A stretch of 64,000 nt of DNA from Amia ocellicauda (lineage: Eukaryota > Chordata > Actinopteri > Amiiformes > Amiidae). Shown here piece by piece: positions 47,801 to 58,590 of the stretch. The translations under genes were made by a program, and so were the position numbers. The notes beneath the pieces are model-generated. The model did not search any database. It worked only from the letters and a program-made list of their open reading frames with translations, and was not told where the DNA came from. Numbering within the stretch: position 1 is the first letter of the stretch; each line of letters begins with the position of its first letter. Location of the stretch: positions 30,476,298-30,540,297 of the forward strand of contig NC_089856.1 in the NCBI RefSeq assembly GCF_036373705.1, in the 5' to 3' direction.

Positions 47801-49248
47801 GTCAAGGCCCTGACACGCTCTTCTCATGCTTACCCAGACTGTCCTCCTGTTTTCCATCGTCCTTTTTCTTGGCACAGCAGCCTATCAAATTAGAGAAGGT
47901 GTGAGATTACCGATGCTAGAAAAGTGTGCATATCTATAATTCTATGAAATCTCAGATATTCAGACTGTCGCAACCCCAGAACTAGTGTTTTTTTTTATTT
48001 AACTTAAAGACATATGTCGGTATTTGGGCATTTTAGCCGGATTGCTTACTCGCCCCCCAGAGTCATACATACAAAACCTTTCTAATTCTGCGCGTCCAGC
48101 TTCCTGGAAGCAAGATTAAAGTCCCGTTGAGTAAGTTACTATGCAACATCCTTAATCATAAACCTGCTCAGGCTAACTGTGAGTTAACCGGATATGTGCG
48201 GAAAAGCTTGAGCTTCTGCCCAGTGGAAGCACTTGACGCACCGCCCTAAAGTGGCAACACCCTCCCTTAGAGATCAAGGAGCAATTTGAATTAGATCAGT
48301 TTTTCAAAAGGGAATGAGCACTGAGAGATTGCCAAGATAATTTGCCTCATTCAGATGTTTTCCTATTTGAGCACTGCAGATCCAGTCGGCAAGGTATAAT
48401 TTAGCTAATAATAAAATCAGTTCAAAATATCAGTAAAGCTGCTGCAAGGTTATATGCAATTTAATGAATAGGTAATCCTGTCAGTATTGTATTACAGACT
48501 ACATTATTATGCACGTACAGGTGCTATGACATTAATGACAATCTCATAGGTCAATATGATGGGATAATTTCCTGTTAATTTTGCTAAAAAGGCGAAGAAA
48601 CCATTTATATCACACAGATTCATTAGTACAACACAATACTAAAGTATTATATATTTTTAAAAGAACATTGGCAAAATATGACAAAACAATAGAGAGCTAA
48701 TGATTCTGATGCAGCAAACTCTCAGTCGGTATTACTATAACATTTAGCTGTACAAACTTTTGTGTTAAGTCAGTATGTAGAAGTTTTAATAAATATGGGC
48801 CTTTTTACTGTTCTTCATAAATAAGCTTACACTGCAGTTGTGTTTTTCAGTTCCCTTGGATAGAGAGGTCAGGCTTAGAAACATGAATAATCATAAAACA
48901 AAAACAAGGATCTATCTTGTTATCTATCTATCTGCTTTTCAACTAACCTTTACATACCTAGCTAATGTAGATTTCCTGAATTAATGCATATTGTAAATGT
49001 TCAGGAAAGTTAACCATGATCATATAATGGACAATGGTGCAAAACAGACCCATTTCAGGAAACAGCTTGATCATTTCTGGCAATTAGGCGACAAATGACA
49101 TGAGTTAAGATCAGGCCAAAGTGATGAAATGTAATACCTGTTTGTTACTTTACTTACAGACATAGCACAGGTAGAATGGAAGACATGGAAAACACACAAG
49201 TGCTAGCAATATTCTCTGTGTAGTAGACAGGCGTTCATGGAAAGCCAT
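41816..49248 (-). CDS. Kyphoscoliosis-peptidase-like protein (transglutaminase-like fold), 14 exons, 687 aa
   Basis: Exons: 49158-49248, 47834-47881, 47228-47278, 46651-46707, 46448-46513, 45709-45774, 45524-45565, 45342-45395, 45108-45190, 44683-44791, 43911-44028, 43439-43621, 43043-43233, 41816-42720; all phases join. The start MAFHERLSTTQRILLALVCF is followed by LCYVCCCAKKKDD, a hydrophobic stretch plus Cys cluster that suggests membrane attachment. A variable linker (exons 2-8) precedes the core: YPWDRSNLKSL, then the transglutaminase-like triad Cys250 (GKGVCAGYSALF), His292 (NHAWNAV) and Asp307 (LLDSTWG), then FLTHPALFIGNHFP. The last exon encodes about 300 residues of paired beta-sandwich-like repeats. 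The mammalian KY protein acts in muscle with filamin C; whether this gene is the KY orthologue or a fish paralogue is undecided. Confidence 0.88.
45310..46560 (-). repeat. Imperfect tandem duplication (~0.7 kb unit) inside the kyphoscoliosis-peptidase-like gene
   Basis: Unit A (~45,310-45,815) holds three short exons. Unit B (~46,000-46,560) repeats most of it: the exon at 46448-46513 (AEAKVRPKTGTPKLSKKSDL) mirrors the one at 45709-45774 (AEVEVHPKTITPKLPKKSDL). Unit B also contains copies of the exons at 45524-45565 and 45342-45395, but their donors are lost: GTGAGT has become TTGAGT near 46,028, and the small exon copy near 46,230-46,285 lacks a donor. Intron text between the exons is duplicated too, so this is a genomic duplication rather than exon shuffling. 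Confidence 0.85.
46765..46880. repeat. Possible interspersed-repeat tail
   Basis: A short ATT-rich microsatellite is followed by CAGATGCCCTTATCCAGGGC, which resembles a motif common in dispersed fish repeats. Family not determined. Confidence 0.3.
47882..49157 (-). other. Intron 1 of the kyphoscoliosis-peptidase-like gene
   Basis: AT-rich sequence of about 1.3 kb with no exon, RNA gene or clear repeat seen. Confidence 0.5.
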
Positions 49249-51588
49249 TTCCTCTCAGTTAGAGACCTGATAAGACAAAAGAAAGAATCAATGCCCTAGA
49301 TCGGACATCACCTACGGACAAGGCAGGTTAGTAAGTTTGCACATGCAAGAACAAATGACAGCTTCCTAGTAATGGAGTGCATGTGGGATCCTTAAAAATG
49401 TTATATTGACAAAACTGGTGTTTACACTGAAATGAGATTGAAATCTCCTCCAAGCAATTACGCTAGACTACATAGTTCACCACCTCCAAGTACATTATCC
49501 ATGTGTTTAAGAAGGATCCAAGAAAATTCCTCAATTCTATGTTGCTCTCACATATTGGCTTGTCCCTCTATCTAGCCTGTGTATAATGAATAATGGTGTA
49601 TGACTGACCTGTGCAAGGTGGCTGGTCACTCGGCTGTGTTCTTCACCACAACACCTGCTTCTACACTCTGTCTTTTATCTTAACAGAAATCCACCCGCCC
49701 ACTGGATCTATTTGCACAGGCTTTCCAGTTACTGGAGTTCCCGTCAAAGTCATAAACTTTACTTCTTTACTGACATACTTGATAAGAATTAAACCAAGGA
49801 GGCCTGCCCATGTCAGGGATAGTTCCAGGTGACAGATTTACCTGGATATTGTCAGCACCTCTGAAAGAAGCACAGCAACATTTACAAATTAGGTAAATAC
49901 TTTTTTTTTTTTGGAGAGGCTTAACAGAATTCCAGCAAGTTTTTCAATGTCGAGGTGAGCTAAAAGTAATATGTCTTTCATAACCATGGGTCCATAGATA
50001 AGGAAATGTTCTATGGCCAATGTCTAAAGTAATGCACCTAATCTGACTTTTATTAGCCAATGAATGGATATAATTAAGAATTATCAGCCTACATCAAGTG
50101 ATGCATTTCAGGTGGGGCCATTCAGTGTTGTGAAAGAGGTTCCCATATAGATCATTCTTTATTATCAGTTATTATTGTATTTAAAGTGTTCAGATTTTGA
50201 ATGCCAAACTAACAAACCAAAATAAAGCCTTATCTCTAATGGGGCCTAACTGAACTCCTTCTCAATCCCTCTCTACAAACGAAACACTAATAAACTCACA
50301 CTGAACACACAAAGCAAAATTTTAATCCTTAGTCAAGTCAAACAAAATGAAAGGAGTTACCGGTTTCTCTTTTTTAGGGCTGAGCAGCAGACAACTTATT
50401 TTTTGTTCACTTCCACCCCTTCTTGGTTTATCACAAAGCTTGCTTTGTCACCCTGTTCCCCTTACAAGTATATGTCTATATATACATCAGATACTGGGCC
50501 CCCTATTTGAATTGTTTCCATTAAGGTGGTTTGTGGTATGCAAACACCAAAAGAGTTTCCCTGTGTGTGAGGCTAGAGAATAACTTCACACTGCTTTCAT
50601 TCTGCCTAGCTGAGGCCTATATCATGGTACCTGAAGTACAACTGAAACCCAAACTCTGGAGGTTTTCCTAAATTATGGTTTGTGGAGTCTATCTGGTTTG
50701 TTGCTTAATAAAGGTATCATCAAGGAACCTGTCTTGTTAGTTCTATGTTCCTGTAACAATAACTATTACAGGAAGTGGCATTGAATTAGTTGGTGGTTCT
50801 ATTGCAGGCTTATAGATTCCACACATGTTGCATCATAACAGATATCACAAATTTACAGGAGATATAGTGTTGTAACATATATTTGGGAGCTTTTCTCGTT
50901 AGTAATGAAAAACATGACTAACACAATGTTCACGGTATGAAAGGCACATCAAGTTTAACAAGATGGGGTACAATGCTACTTTATAAAATACTGGAAACAT
51001 CAGAAGCATATAGTCTATACATGTCTTTCTGACATTAGGCACATTTGTTTGTTTTAGTTTCTTGCTATTTGTAGCATTGAGAGTTTTATACCATTTCTCG
51101 TATCCCTTCAGTGTTACAACTGTACCACACATCATTTGGAACCAGTTAGCCTGCTCGCCCTGGGGGTCTAATTTCCTGTTGTACCATGGTAAAGAAGAAG
51201 TTCAAATAGCAAAATCATCTAACAATAAACAAGCAAAACTTTCAGACCAAGTACAAAACAAAAAAAAGAAAGATCAAGCATTTGAACTCAAGAAAAGGAT
51301 TAACACACATCAAGACAATGCGTTGGTCGTCTGGAAATAATACTCATCTTACTTAGCCAATGTGGGTCACCGTTCTGAGTTTTGTTAACCTAGATTAAAA
51401 CTAGGTTTGATGCTTTTGCAATTTCTCAGCCACGTGATGCTAGCCAGCACTGTCTGTCCCCCCCTTTGTGTTACTTCCTGCAGTTTTAGCCTGCATCTGT
51501 CCACAGCCCTGTTGGTGCGGAAGCTGGGCGCTGAAGCAGCACAAATAAAAGAGTGAAGGTGTTACCCTTCAGCAGCTATCTATTCATC
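49249..51588. other. Intergenic region between divergent genes
   Basis: About 2.3 kb upstream of both the kyphoscoliosis-peptidase-like gene (minus) and the Ig receptor (plus). It probably holds the promoter and perhaps a 5' UTR exon of the former, but no splice pair could be fixed. A perfect 7-bp inverted repeat (AACCTAG...CTAGGTT) lies at 51387-51407. Confidence 0.4.
51430..51560 (+). promoter_or_regulatory. Likely core promoter of the Ig receptor gene
   Basis: Just upstream of the ATG at 51589 are an E-box CACGTG near 51,433, an ETS/PU.1-type ACTTCCTG near 51,473, and a TATA-like AAATAAAAG near 51,544. ETS sites are common in leukocyte promoters. Site identity is by eye only. Confidence 0.35.
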
Positions 51589-54298
51589 ATGTTCGGTGTC
51601 ACCATCTTGTTGTTCTTCTTTTTGCAAAGTAAGTCCAACTCTGTGGCAATTTATTTACATTTGTATTTCTTCCATATATACATCATTCAGTAAAACTTTT
51701 TGTGCAGTTAATAAACATCCATGTACCACAATAAATATTAATTTAAATTTAAAAAGTAGTGAAACACTAGCCTACATTTTATTATTATCTTAAATCTCTA
51801 AGCAACATGTAGATTGATGTTTCTCGTGTGATATACTGGGAACAAATATACTGAAAACAAATCAGCCAGGGAAAATGTTTGTGTAAAAAAAAAAAAAAAT
51901 GTATTTTTTAATTAATATTACATAATAAAATCTTAACTCACACTTTATTAACAATAATGTTATTGTCTTAATCATGCATACTATTGTAGTGTTTAGATGT
52001 GATTTTCAAAAGTGACAGTCGTATCATGTATAAACTTTATAACAATATAGGAAATTGTTTGGTTACATTAAAATTCAAATTCAGAAAGAGCTTTATTGAC
52101 ATGACAAGTATTGCCAAAGCATTTACAGCAAATAACTGAAGGTAGCATACATTAAGTACAACAAATAATAATATAATAATAATAAAAATAAAAAATTATC
52201 TAATTTAAAATAATTAAATAATAATGATGTAAAGGTATATAAAACACATTTAAAAGGAAACAGAAGCGAGAGAGGAGAAACTTGCACACATGGTTATGAG
52301 GTCGCGGCTAATGCTGTGGCAGAGGATTACATTCTGCTGCAATTTCATCTGTCTGTTACACAATTCAGGCTCACAGAGCACTCCAAAATGATTGTGGAGT
52401 CATAGGAAATAATACAAATAGTACACATTGTAATTTTGTTTTCCAGGTGCAAGCTCAGTCATACTGCAGCACCCGGCTGTAGTGAGCGGGGAAGTGGGCA
52501 GCAATGTCACCTTGACCTGTCTAATCGCAGACATGACGGGCTACTGCTTCTCCGTGGTGTGGTTCAAGATGAAGCTGCTGAACGCCCCGCAGTTCACCGC
52601 TTTGAACGTCTACTCCATGAGCTCTGACGTGAACCAAAAGGGCTCGGTGGATAAATCGTGCGCTATCCACCTGACCATCCGGCAGCCCAGCGACTCCGGC
52701 ACCTTCTTCTGCGCCTATGTGCGAGGCTCGCAGGTTTACATTGGGAACGGATCCACCGTCATAGTGAGAAGTACGACCGTATCTCGCGTTCCCAGTTACT
52801 TAATTGACATCTTAATTGAACGAATAATCTGTGTACGTTTACTTTTGTAATTGCTTATCTTCCAAAACGTGTTCGAAATCAAATGCCCTATATCAGCGGT
52901 GTCCAGGAGAAGCACCTACCCTGCTGGTTTTTATTCCAACCGAGCTCTCAATGACTTAATTGAACACTTCATTGAAGTCATTTGATTCCATTTCAATTGT
53001 GTAGCTGATACAAAGTTGGTTCTGTAATATTTTCCGTATACAGTTTTATACTTAACTTAAACCCCCTACTGTTAAAAATAATTTAAAGGATCTGATGTAG
53101 GAAATTATTAGTTCAATTAAGGGTTCAATTAAGTAATTGGGAGTTCAGTTGGAACAAAAACCAGCAGGGTATGTGGTACTCCAGGACAGGGTTTAGAACC
53201 ACTGCCCTATATAATTTAACATTTATCTTGAAATCTTCAACTATTTGAAATCATCTGGTTGATAACCAGTAGAATGGGGAATATTTAATACAAGGCTATT
53301 CAAAGCTGCAATTATTTAATCTAAAGGGTATGATTGCACAATCGTTCTAGCATATAGTATTTTATGCTATAAACAGACGATTCCATTGGGAACAGGATTG
53401 CTCTGCCAAACTAAAGCCATCGTGTTTATATATTTGTTTCTTATGTCCACTTTTTAATCAAGATGACACCATGGAATCCCTTAAAATTGTCATAATTTCC
53501 TCGGATGACGGGGTGCCATCAGACAAAAACGGCATCGGGTTGGTGTGTCTTGTGTTTGGAGCCAGCTATGAACATCAGATCTACTGGGTCATTGCTGGGC
53601 AGGTGCACGCAGGTTTGAGGGTATTTGGAGAAATGCCCTTAAGTGATGCCTCTCCCGGTGTGGTGAGGAATCACATCACTATCGACCACAGGACCTGGCA
53701 GGAAGGGAAACCGTGTACCTGCGTGGTAGACACGGAAAACGGACTTCACCTTAACAAGACCGTCAGCAAGACAACTGCAGGTCATTAACGCACTGTCATA
53801 AACATTTGGGTAGCGTTCTTGTTGCGCACATTTCCGCAGCTCTGCACAGATCTGTACAATCCCAGCGATCCCATTGGTGGAGCTGTGCAGATCTGCGCAG
53901 AACTGCGGACATCTGCGCTACAAGACACTGAAGAATACTGAACCATTGATTTTTTGTCAATTTAATCTTGAACTCTACAATTTGGTTTTTATGAAAACAC
54001 TATAGGAAAACTCGTTTCAAATATAATTGTAGCCTATTTAAATGTATTGTTACATCAGTAAGGAATACGAATCTGTAGATGTTCCAATGGAACACCATGT
54101 TTAACACTGTATTCTGTTTTCTTTGTTACAGATGGCGATGAAGTCACATTGGTACTGCTCAGATGTTTTGAAATTGCGTTCTTCCTTCTTACAGTCACTG
54201 TAATAATGATAAATCTGCATTGTCTATCAAAAGGAACAAAGTGCAACAATGCATCATGTTGCTCACTTTATTCAATGAGTATTTCGCAAAACATGTGA
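51589..54298 (+). CDS. Ig-superfamily receptor with germline-joined V-J domain, C1-like domain and Arg-containing membrane segment (282 aa)
   Basis: Exons: 51589-51628, 52447-52770, 53463-53780, 54132-54298, all phase-1 junctions. Exon 1 encodes a signal peptide (MFGVTILLFFFLQ). Exon 2 is a V-set domain with Cys38, Trp52 and DSGTFFC (Cys102), then YIGNGSTVIV (111-120), which resembles a J segment's FGxGTxLxV within the same exon. Exon 3 is a C1-like domain with Cys150, Trp163, and WQEGKPCTCVV (Cys206/208). Exon 4 has a membrane segment LVLLRCFEIAFFLLTVTVIM with Arg238 and Glu241 inside, then a 27-residue tail without ITIM or ITAM. A basic residue in the membrane usually pairs with an acidic signalling adaptor, as in NKp30. 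Candidates are an NKp30-like or XMIV-like non-rearranging receptor, or a NITR relative. Confidence 0.82.
52065..52160. repeat. Interspersed-repeat fragment
   Basis: The segment containing AGAAAGAGCTTTATTGACATG and TATTGCCAAAGCATTTACAG resembles a sequence found dispersed in many fish genomes. It lies in intron 1 of the Ig receptor. Family not determined. Confidence 0.4.
52894..53204. mobile_element. hAT-type non-autonomous element (MITE), 311 bp
   Basis: Inverted ends (CAGCGGTGTCC... and ...GAACCACTG) with a second inverted block TACCCTGCTGGTTTTTATTCC near both ends. It is flanked by the 8-bp duplication CCCTATAT at 52886-52893 and 53205-53212. An 8-bp target duplication and CAG-starting ends are typical of hAT elements. 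No coding capacity. It sits in intron 2 of the Ig receptor. Confidence 0.82.
53811..53930. repeat. Palindromic foldback element, ~120 bp
   Basis: Left arm CGTTCTTGTTGCGCACATTT continues to CGCAGCTCTGCACAGATCTG; the right arm is its near-perfect reverse complement ending CTGCGCTACAAGACACTG. The arms are about 40 bases long. It starts about 30 bases after the donor of exon 3 of the Ig receptor. A single arm of the same family lies at 9590-9624. Confidence 0.75.
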
Positions 54299-54835
54299 TG
54301 AAAGTCTTACAATCAACATACTGAGGTTTTACAAAACAGATAAGGGAATAGCTGTCTTCATGAAATTACCTCCAAACCATGTTCAATAAGGTTCTTTACA
54401 AAATCTAGTATTTTATAATACACAGAAATTAAATTAATATCTATTTCATAAATCAGAGCCGAGCGTTTTTGAGAGTAAAAGCTCACAATGTTTTGAAATC
54501 TGCCCATAAGTGTTAGCTGAATGTAAACTGTTTTAGATCTAAAATGTTAGACATCTATGTGTAGCATGTAGGCCTAGTATTGGCTCTTAACGTTTAGAAT
54601 TTGGATGCCAAAACCTTCTGAAACAATCAGTACATGTTTTTACATCAGTAGTGTCAGTGTCAAACTATTTTTAAAGAAATCATTTCTAGGCTACTGCTCA
54701 AAACCAAAATATCATGTGTTGTGTTCACTGCCACAAGTGTCATTATTATGTAGTGCTTGTTTGAAGAGAGATTTCCTTATTTCATGCGTCTGACAAATAA
54801 GTTGGTGTTCAATAAACACTGTTAAACAAAGTCGT
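54299..54835 (+). other. 3' UTR and poly(A) signal of the Ig receptor
   Basis: From the TGA at 54296-54298 to AATAAA at 54811-54816. AT-rich, no other feature seen. Confidence 0.6.
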
Positions 54836-55708
54836 TTTTGTATCTGTATCATTAATGATCCGTGTTAATTGTAGGGACCGAGTTGTTAGTTTAACATACA
54901 ATACATTTTTAGTTGCATACAATAATATCATATTTTTGAGTATTTTTGATTACGTACACTTAATAATTTATAATGGTTTATTATTTGTAGGTAATTGCTT
55001 CGTTTTAGTTAGTCAAGACAGCATGCTACCCATAATGTACCACATGCTACTGGCATTTTAAACGCTCTGTTGCAACCCGTTTTAAAGATGCTGTGGCGTG
55101 ATCGCCATCTAGTGTGGATCTGCCTAAGTGCTTGATATATCATATATCCCCATCACCACCAGCACCAGCCCAGATTGTGATTTCATCTTCCCATCGTCTA
55201 TGTGGTCTTCTAGGTCTTTTTACATCTCTTGGGGTCCATTCGATTGCTTCCATTGTCCATCTTTGATCTGTTCTTCTGGCAATGTGTCCAGCCCATTGCC
55301 TTTATACATATATGTTCAATTGTGAAAATCACTGCTGACACTCACAGGTATGGGCAGGGACCAATTTGTTACAGTTGGAATACATAAACAAATAAACACT
55401 TTTTGTGTTTGTTTTTATTTTATTGTATTGTATGTGTGCTTTATCCATTCATTTAATTTGAAGTACGTATTTAAATATTGAGGACAAGTGAGGATGCTTT
55501 ATTGTCAAATAAAGACATGTTTGAAACAAATGAATATAAATGTTGTATATAAATGTATTTCTTTAATATATCATTTCGTTTTTGTACTGATTAATAATGT
55601 AAAATAACGTTTTGAAATGTCTGAATGCCTTCTTTTCTGTGTAGGAACTTCGCTATGAAAGTTAAATAAATGCTTCAGATGAAACATCTAATGAAAGAAA
55701 TAAAAAGC
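54836..55708. other. Intergenic spacer
   Basis: AT-rich sequence with no exon or recognised repeat. Confidence 0.4.
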
Positions 55709-55780
55709 GGGCTCGTCCGGGATTTGAACCCGGGACCTCTCGCACCCAAAGCGAGAATCATACCCCTAGACCAACGAGCC
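55709..55780 (-). tRNA. tRNA-Pro (anticodon TGG)
   Basis: The 72-base cloverleaf on the minus strand has acceptor stem GGCTCGT/ACGAGCC, A box GGTCTAGGGGTA, anticodon stem-loop CTCGCTTTGGGTGCGAG with TGG, and B box GGTTCAAATCC. Discriminator base is C. A run of five T follows on the minus strand (55702-55706), a pol III terminator. No intron and no encoded CCA, as expected for a eukaryotic nuclear gene. It stands alone in the window. Confidence 0.97.
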
Positions 55781-55909
55781 GCTTACTGTGAGAGGCGGAG
55801 AATTACTATGAATAGTAGCCTGCATTTCTTTGTAACACCAGCAGAGTGTGTTCTTTTCTGGTTTCCTTCCATTTTAATCGTATGATGTCAACCTCTATTC
55901 AGCTATAAC

Positions 55910-56647
55910 TACACTGAATAAAAATACAATCGCAACATGTAAAGTCTTGGTCCCATGTATCTTGACCTGAAATAAAAGATCCAATACATATTTAATGCGC
56001 ATAGAAAGCTTATTTCTCAATATTGTGGTTTACATCCCTGTAAGTGAGCATTTCACCTTTGCCAAGATAATCCATCCAGCTGACAGGTGGTGAGGATGAC
56101 GAGCACGTAGACGAGTTTCCCCGAGAGGGTTGATGCAGAACTTCTTGGACAGTTTCATCAGGTGGCTGGTGTCGGACAATCCCACAGGTGAAGAAGCAGG
56201 ATATGGTGGTGCTGGGATGGTGTGGTTACAGCTGCTCTGTGGTTGTGAGGCCGGTTGGACATACCAAATTGGAGGCAGCTTATGGTAGAGACATGAACAT
56301 TCAATTATCTGGAAACGGCTCTGGTGGATATTTCTGTAGGCAGCATGCCAATCACACAATTCCCTCAAAACTTGAGACATCTGTGGCATTGTGTTGTGAC
56401 AAAACTGCACATTTTAGAGTGGCCTTTTATTGTCCCCAACACAAGGTGCAGCTGTGTAATGATCCTGCGGTTTAATCAGCTTCTTGATATGCCACACCTG
56501 TCAGGTTATCTTTGAGAAATGCTCACTAACAGGGATTAAACAAATTTGTGCATTCAATTTAAGAAATACGCTTATTGAGAGTATGGAAAGTGTCTGGGAT
56601 CTTATCTCAGCTCATGAAACATGGGACAAACATTTTTGTTCATTATA
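55910..56647 (-). mobile_element. Internally deleted Tc1-like element with foldback ends, ~738 bp
   Basis: The left end TACACTGAATAAAAATACAA and the right end (near-complement ...TTTTTGTTCATTATA) are long inverted repeats that also include ATCCATCCAGCTGACAGGTG and CACACCTGTCAGG. Between them, read on the minus strand, are pieces of a Tc1-like transposase N-terminus, for example a frame from 56410 starting MQFCHNTMPQMSQVL, with internal deletions and no catalytic domain. Non-autonomous. It lies about 130 bases from the tRNA-Pro gene. Confidence 0.8.
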
Positions 56648-57293
56648 GCAAGGGATAGACCACCTTTAACCTTGGTAGGGACCCTTTTCTTTCTCCAGCA
56701 CAATGAGAGATATTTATTAACAAGTAAAACAAACATTTAGTACCTATAGTATTAAGTTGCAAAAAAGAAAAAATCAATGCCAAGTTGAACCTCCTACATG
56801 ATCTCCCATAGAGTAAATTCACTCTGGACCTTCCCATAAACAAAGGTGGCAGCAGCACAACAGTATGAATCAAGTGGCCAAATATAAAAATGTTCACATA
56901 ATGCTCAGTGTTCAGCAGGACATTAAGACCGGGTAGGATTTTAAATTTGCATATAAGCTGAAAATTTAATGATTGTGTTCACATCTGATTTGAGATATTA
57001 ACCTAATAAAGGCTTAAAACATTTGAATCTTGAAGTGCTTTCCAAGTTTTCCAATACTGTAAAGTAGTACCTCAATTAGGAATAAATCAGTTTTAAAATT
57101 CTAAAATAGTGTATGCCACAGACCACAATCATGTGGTCACTGAAAAACATTACACTACCAAGGTGAAATAAGTGCCGAAAAAAAATGGCTTCTACTGCAA
57201 ATACCATTAATATCCCATAATCTATTCACACAACTGAAGAAACAAATGGCACAAGGCAGTGGGAGGGGAAATGTATATGGTTAGATGCATATA

Positions 57294-57371
57294 TACAGCT
57301 CTGGAAAAAATGTAGACCACTCCAAGTTCAGAAATCAATGTTAAGTGGTCTCACTTTTTTCCAGAGCTGTA
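57294..57371. mobile_element. 78-bp palindromic mini-element with Tc1/mariner-type ends
   Basis: It starts TACAGCTCTGGAAAAAA and ends TTTTTTCCAGAGCTGTA, bounded by TA, with GTAGACCACT and AGTGGTCTCA inside the arms. The ends match those of a mariner-type family common in fish. Almost the whole element is the two arms. It lies just downstream of the inferred hdlbp poly(A) signal. Confidence 0.8.
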
Positions 57372-57499
57372 CATCACACCTGGCAGGGTCCCCACTACAT
57401 TGTATTATAACCTAGTCTGAGATTGTTTAGTAGGGCTGTACTCACTTAGAATTTAAGATTACAACCAAAACTCAATTTAAAAACACCAACACCACATTT

Positions 57500-58590
57500 C
57501 GTTTTTTCATTTTTTTTATTTTTGGACATTTAAAATTCCAGTGTTATCCATTTCATTTTACACTTTTTTTGTATATTTTTGTAGTTTTTGCATAATCTTC
57601 ATTTTTGATTTTAAGGCCGATAAGAGTTGTTGCCATGGAAACAGTAGAATCTGCCCAGCAACTGGAAGACAAGAAATGGGGGGGATTGGACACTGACCTT
57701 ATGAGGGGTGGGGATTTACAGCTCTTTTGCAAAGATGTACACTATTTTAAGCCAGAACAGACCATAATGCCTGACAGTTTGGAATAAAGACATGTGAAGT
57801 TGGCAGTTAAGTGTGGTATAATACACACTGGCGAGACCTGGGTCTGTAGAATTGGACATTAAGTGGCAGTTCCCCCATGAAAAACTTCAGAGCAACTGGT
57901 AGTAAGTCAAGTATGGTCTTGTAGTGTATAACAAGTTCAGTTTCTAAACCGTTTTTAGAAAGCAAGGCGGCAGAGAATGTATTGTACAATCAATCCCATG
58001 TCCCTATTAGTAGGGCATATGCCAGTTTCAAGCATAGAGGGGCTAGGAAATCCAATGCCCAGCTGTTCTACAGCACACCCCAGAGGTACACTGCCAACAC
58101 CTCTGTGAAAGCAGGTTCTATATGGCTACAGGTGGGGGTTGCTAGAACCAGTTGGTAACCCATGAAAGTGGGGCAAGCTAAGCTTCAGTAAGAAAGTGCA
58201 AATAAAGAGACATGCCTCACTTCTCATATCTGAAGTAAATGAAACATCTGTTTCCAAGGCAACTAAAAGGGGCAGTTCATTCAACCCTGGCAGGTTTGTG
58301 CCATCACCCTGGCAACAGCTTTGGATTAAGAAGCACACAGTTTCACCATTGTTAAACAAGACAGACAGCACAAGGTTTTAAACTTTTCAAAAATAACTGG
58401 CTTCCTGCAGGGAAGCAAAAGGCCAGCTTCTCCAGTTCTCGGGGACAGGGGGTCAGAGGGTGCACCCAGAGACAGGTTGGGTCGCTGTGAATATGAGATG
58501 TGGGGGGGAGGGGGGGCTTTGGGGTCAGGTCAGTGTCAGAGGACATCGGGGAGGATCAGGGCAGTTGGGCATCCATCTTCAGATTCCAGA
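57500..58590 (-). other. hdlbp: Inferred 3' UTR of hdlbp
   Basis: Minus-strand sequence after the TAA at 58591-58593 runs about 1.1 kb to an AATAAA at 57515-57520 next to a T-rich stretch. No exon is seen in it. The poly(A) site is by inspection only; use of a more distal signal (near 56,710) is possible. Confidence 0.5.

Noticed and set aside
56188-56475. Plus-strand 95-codon frame
   Set aside because: Lies inside the deleted Tc1-like element, opposite its transposase remnant.
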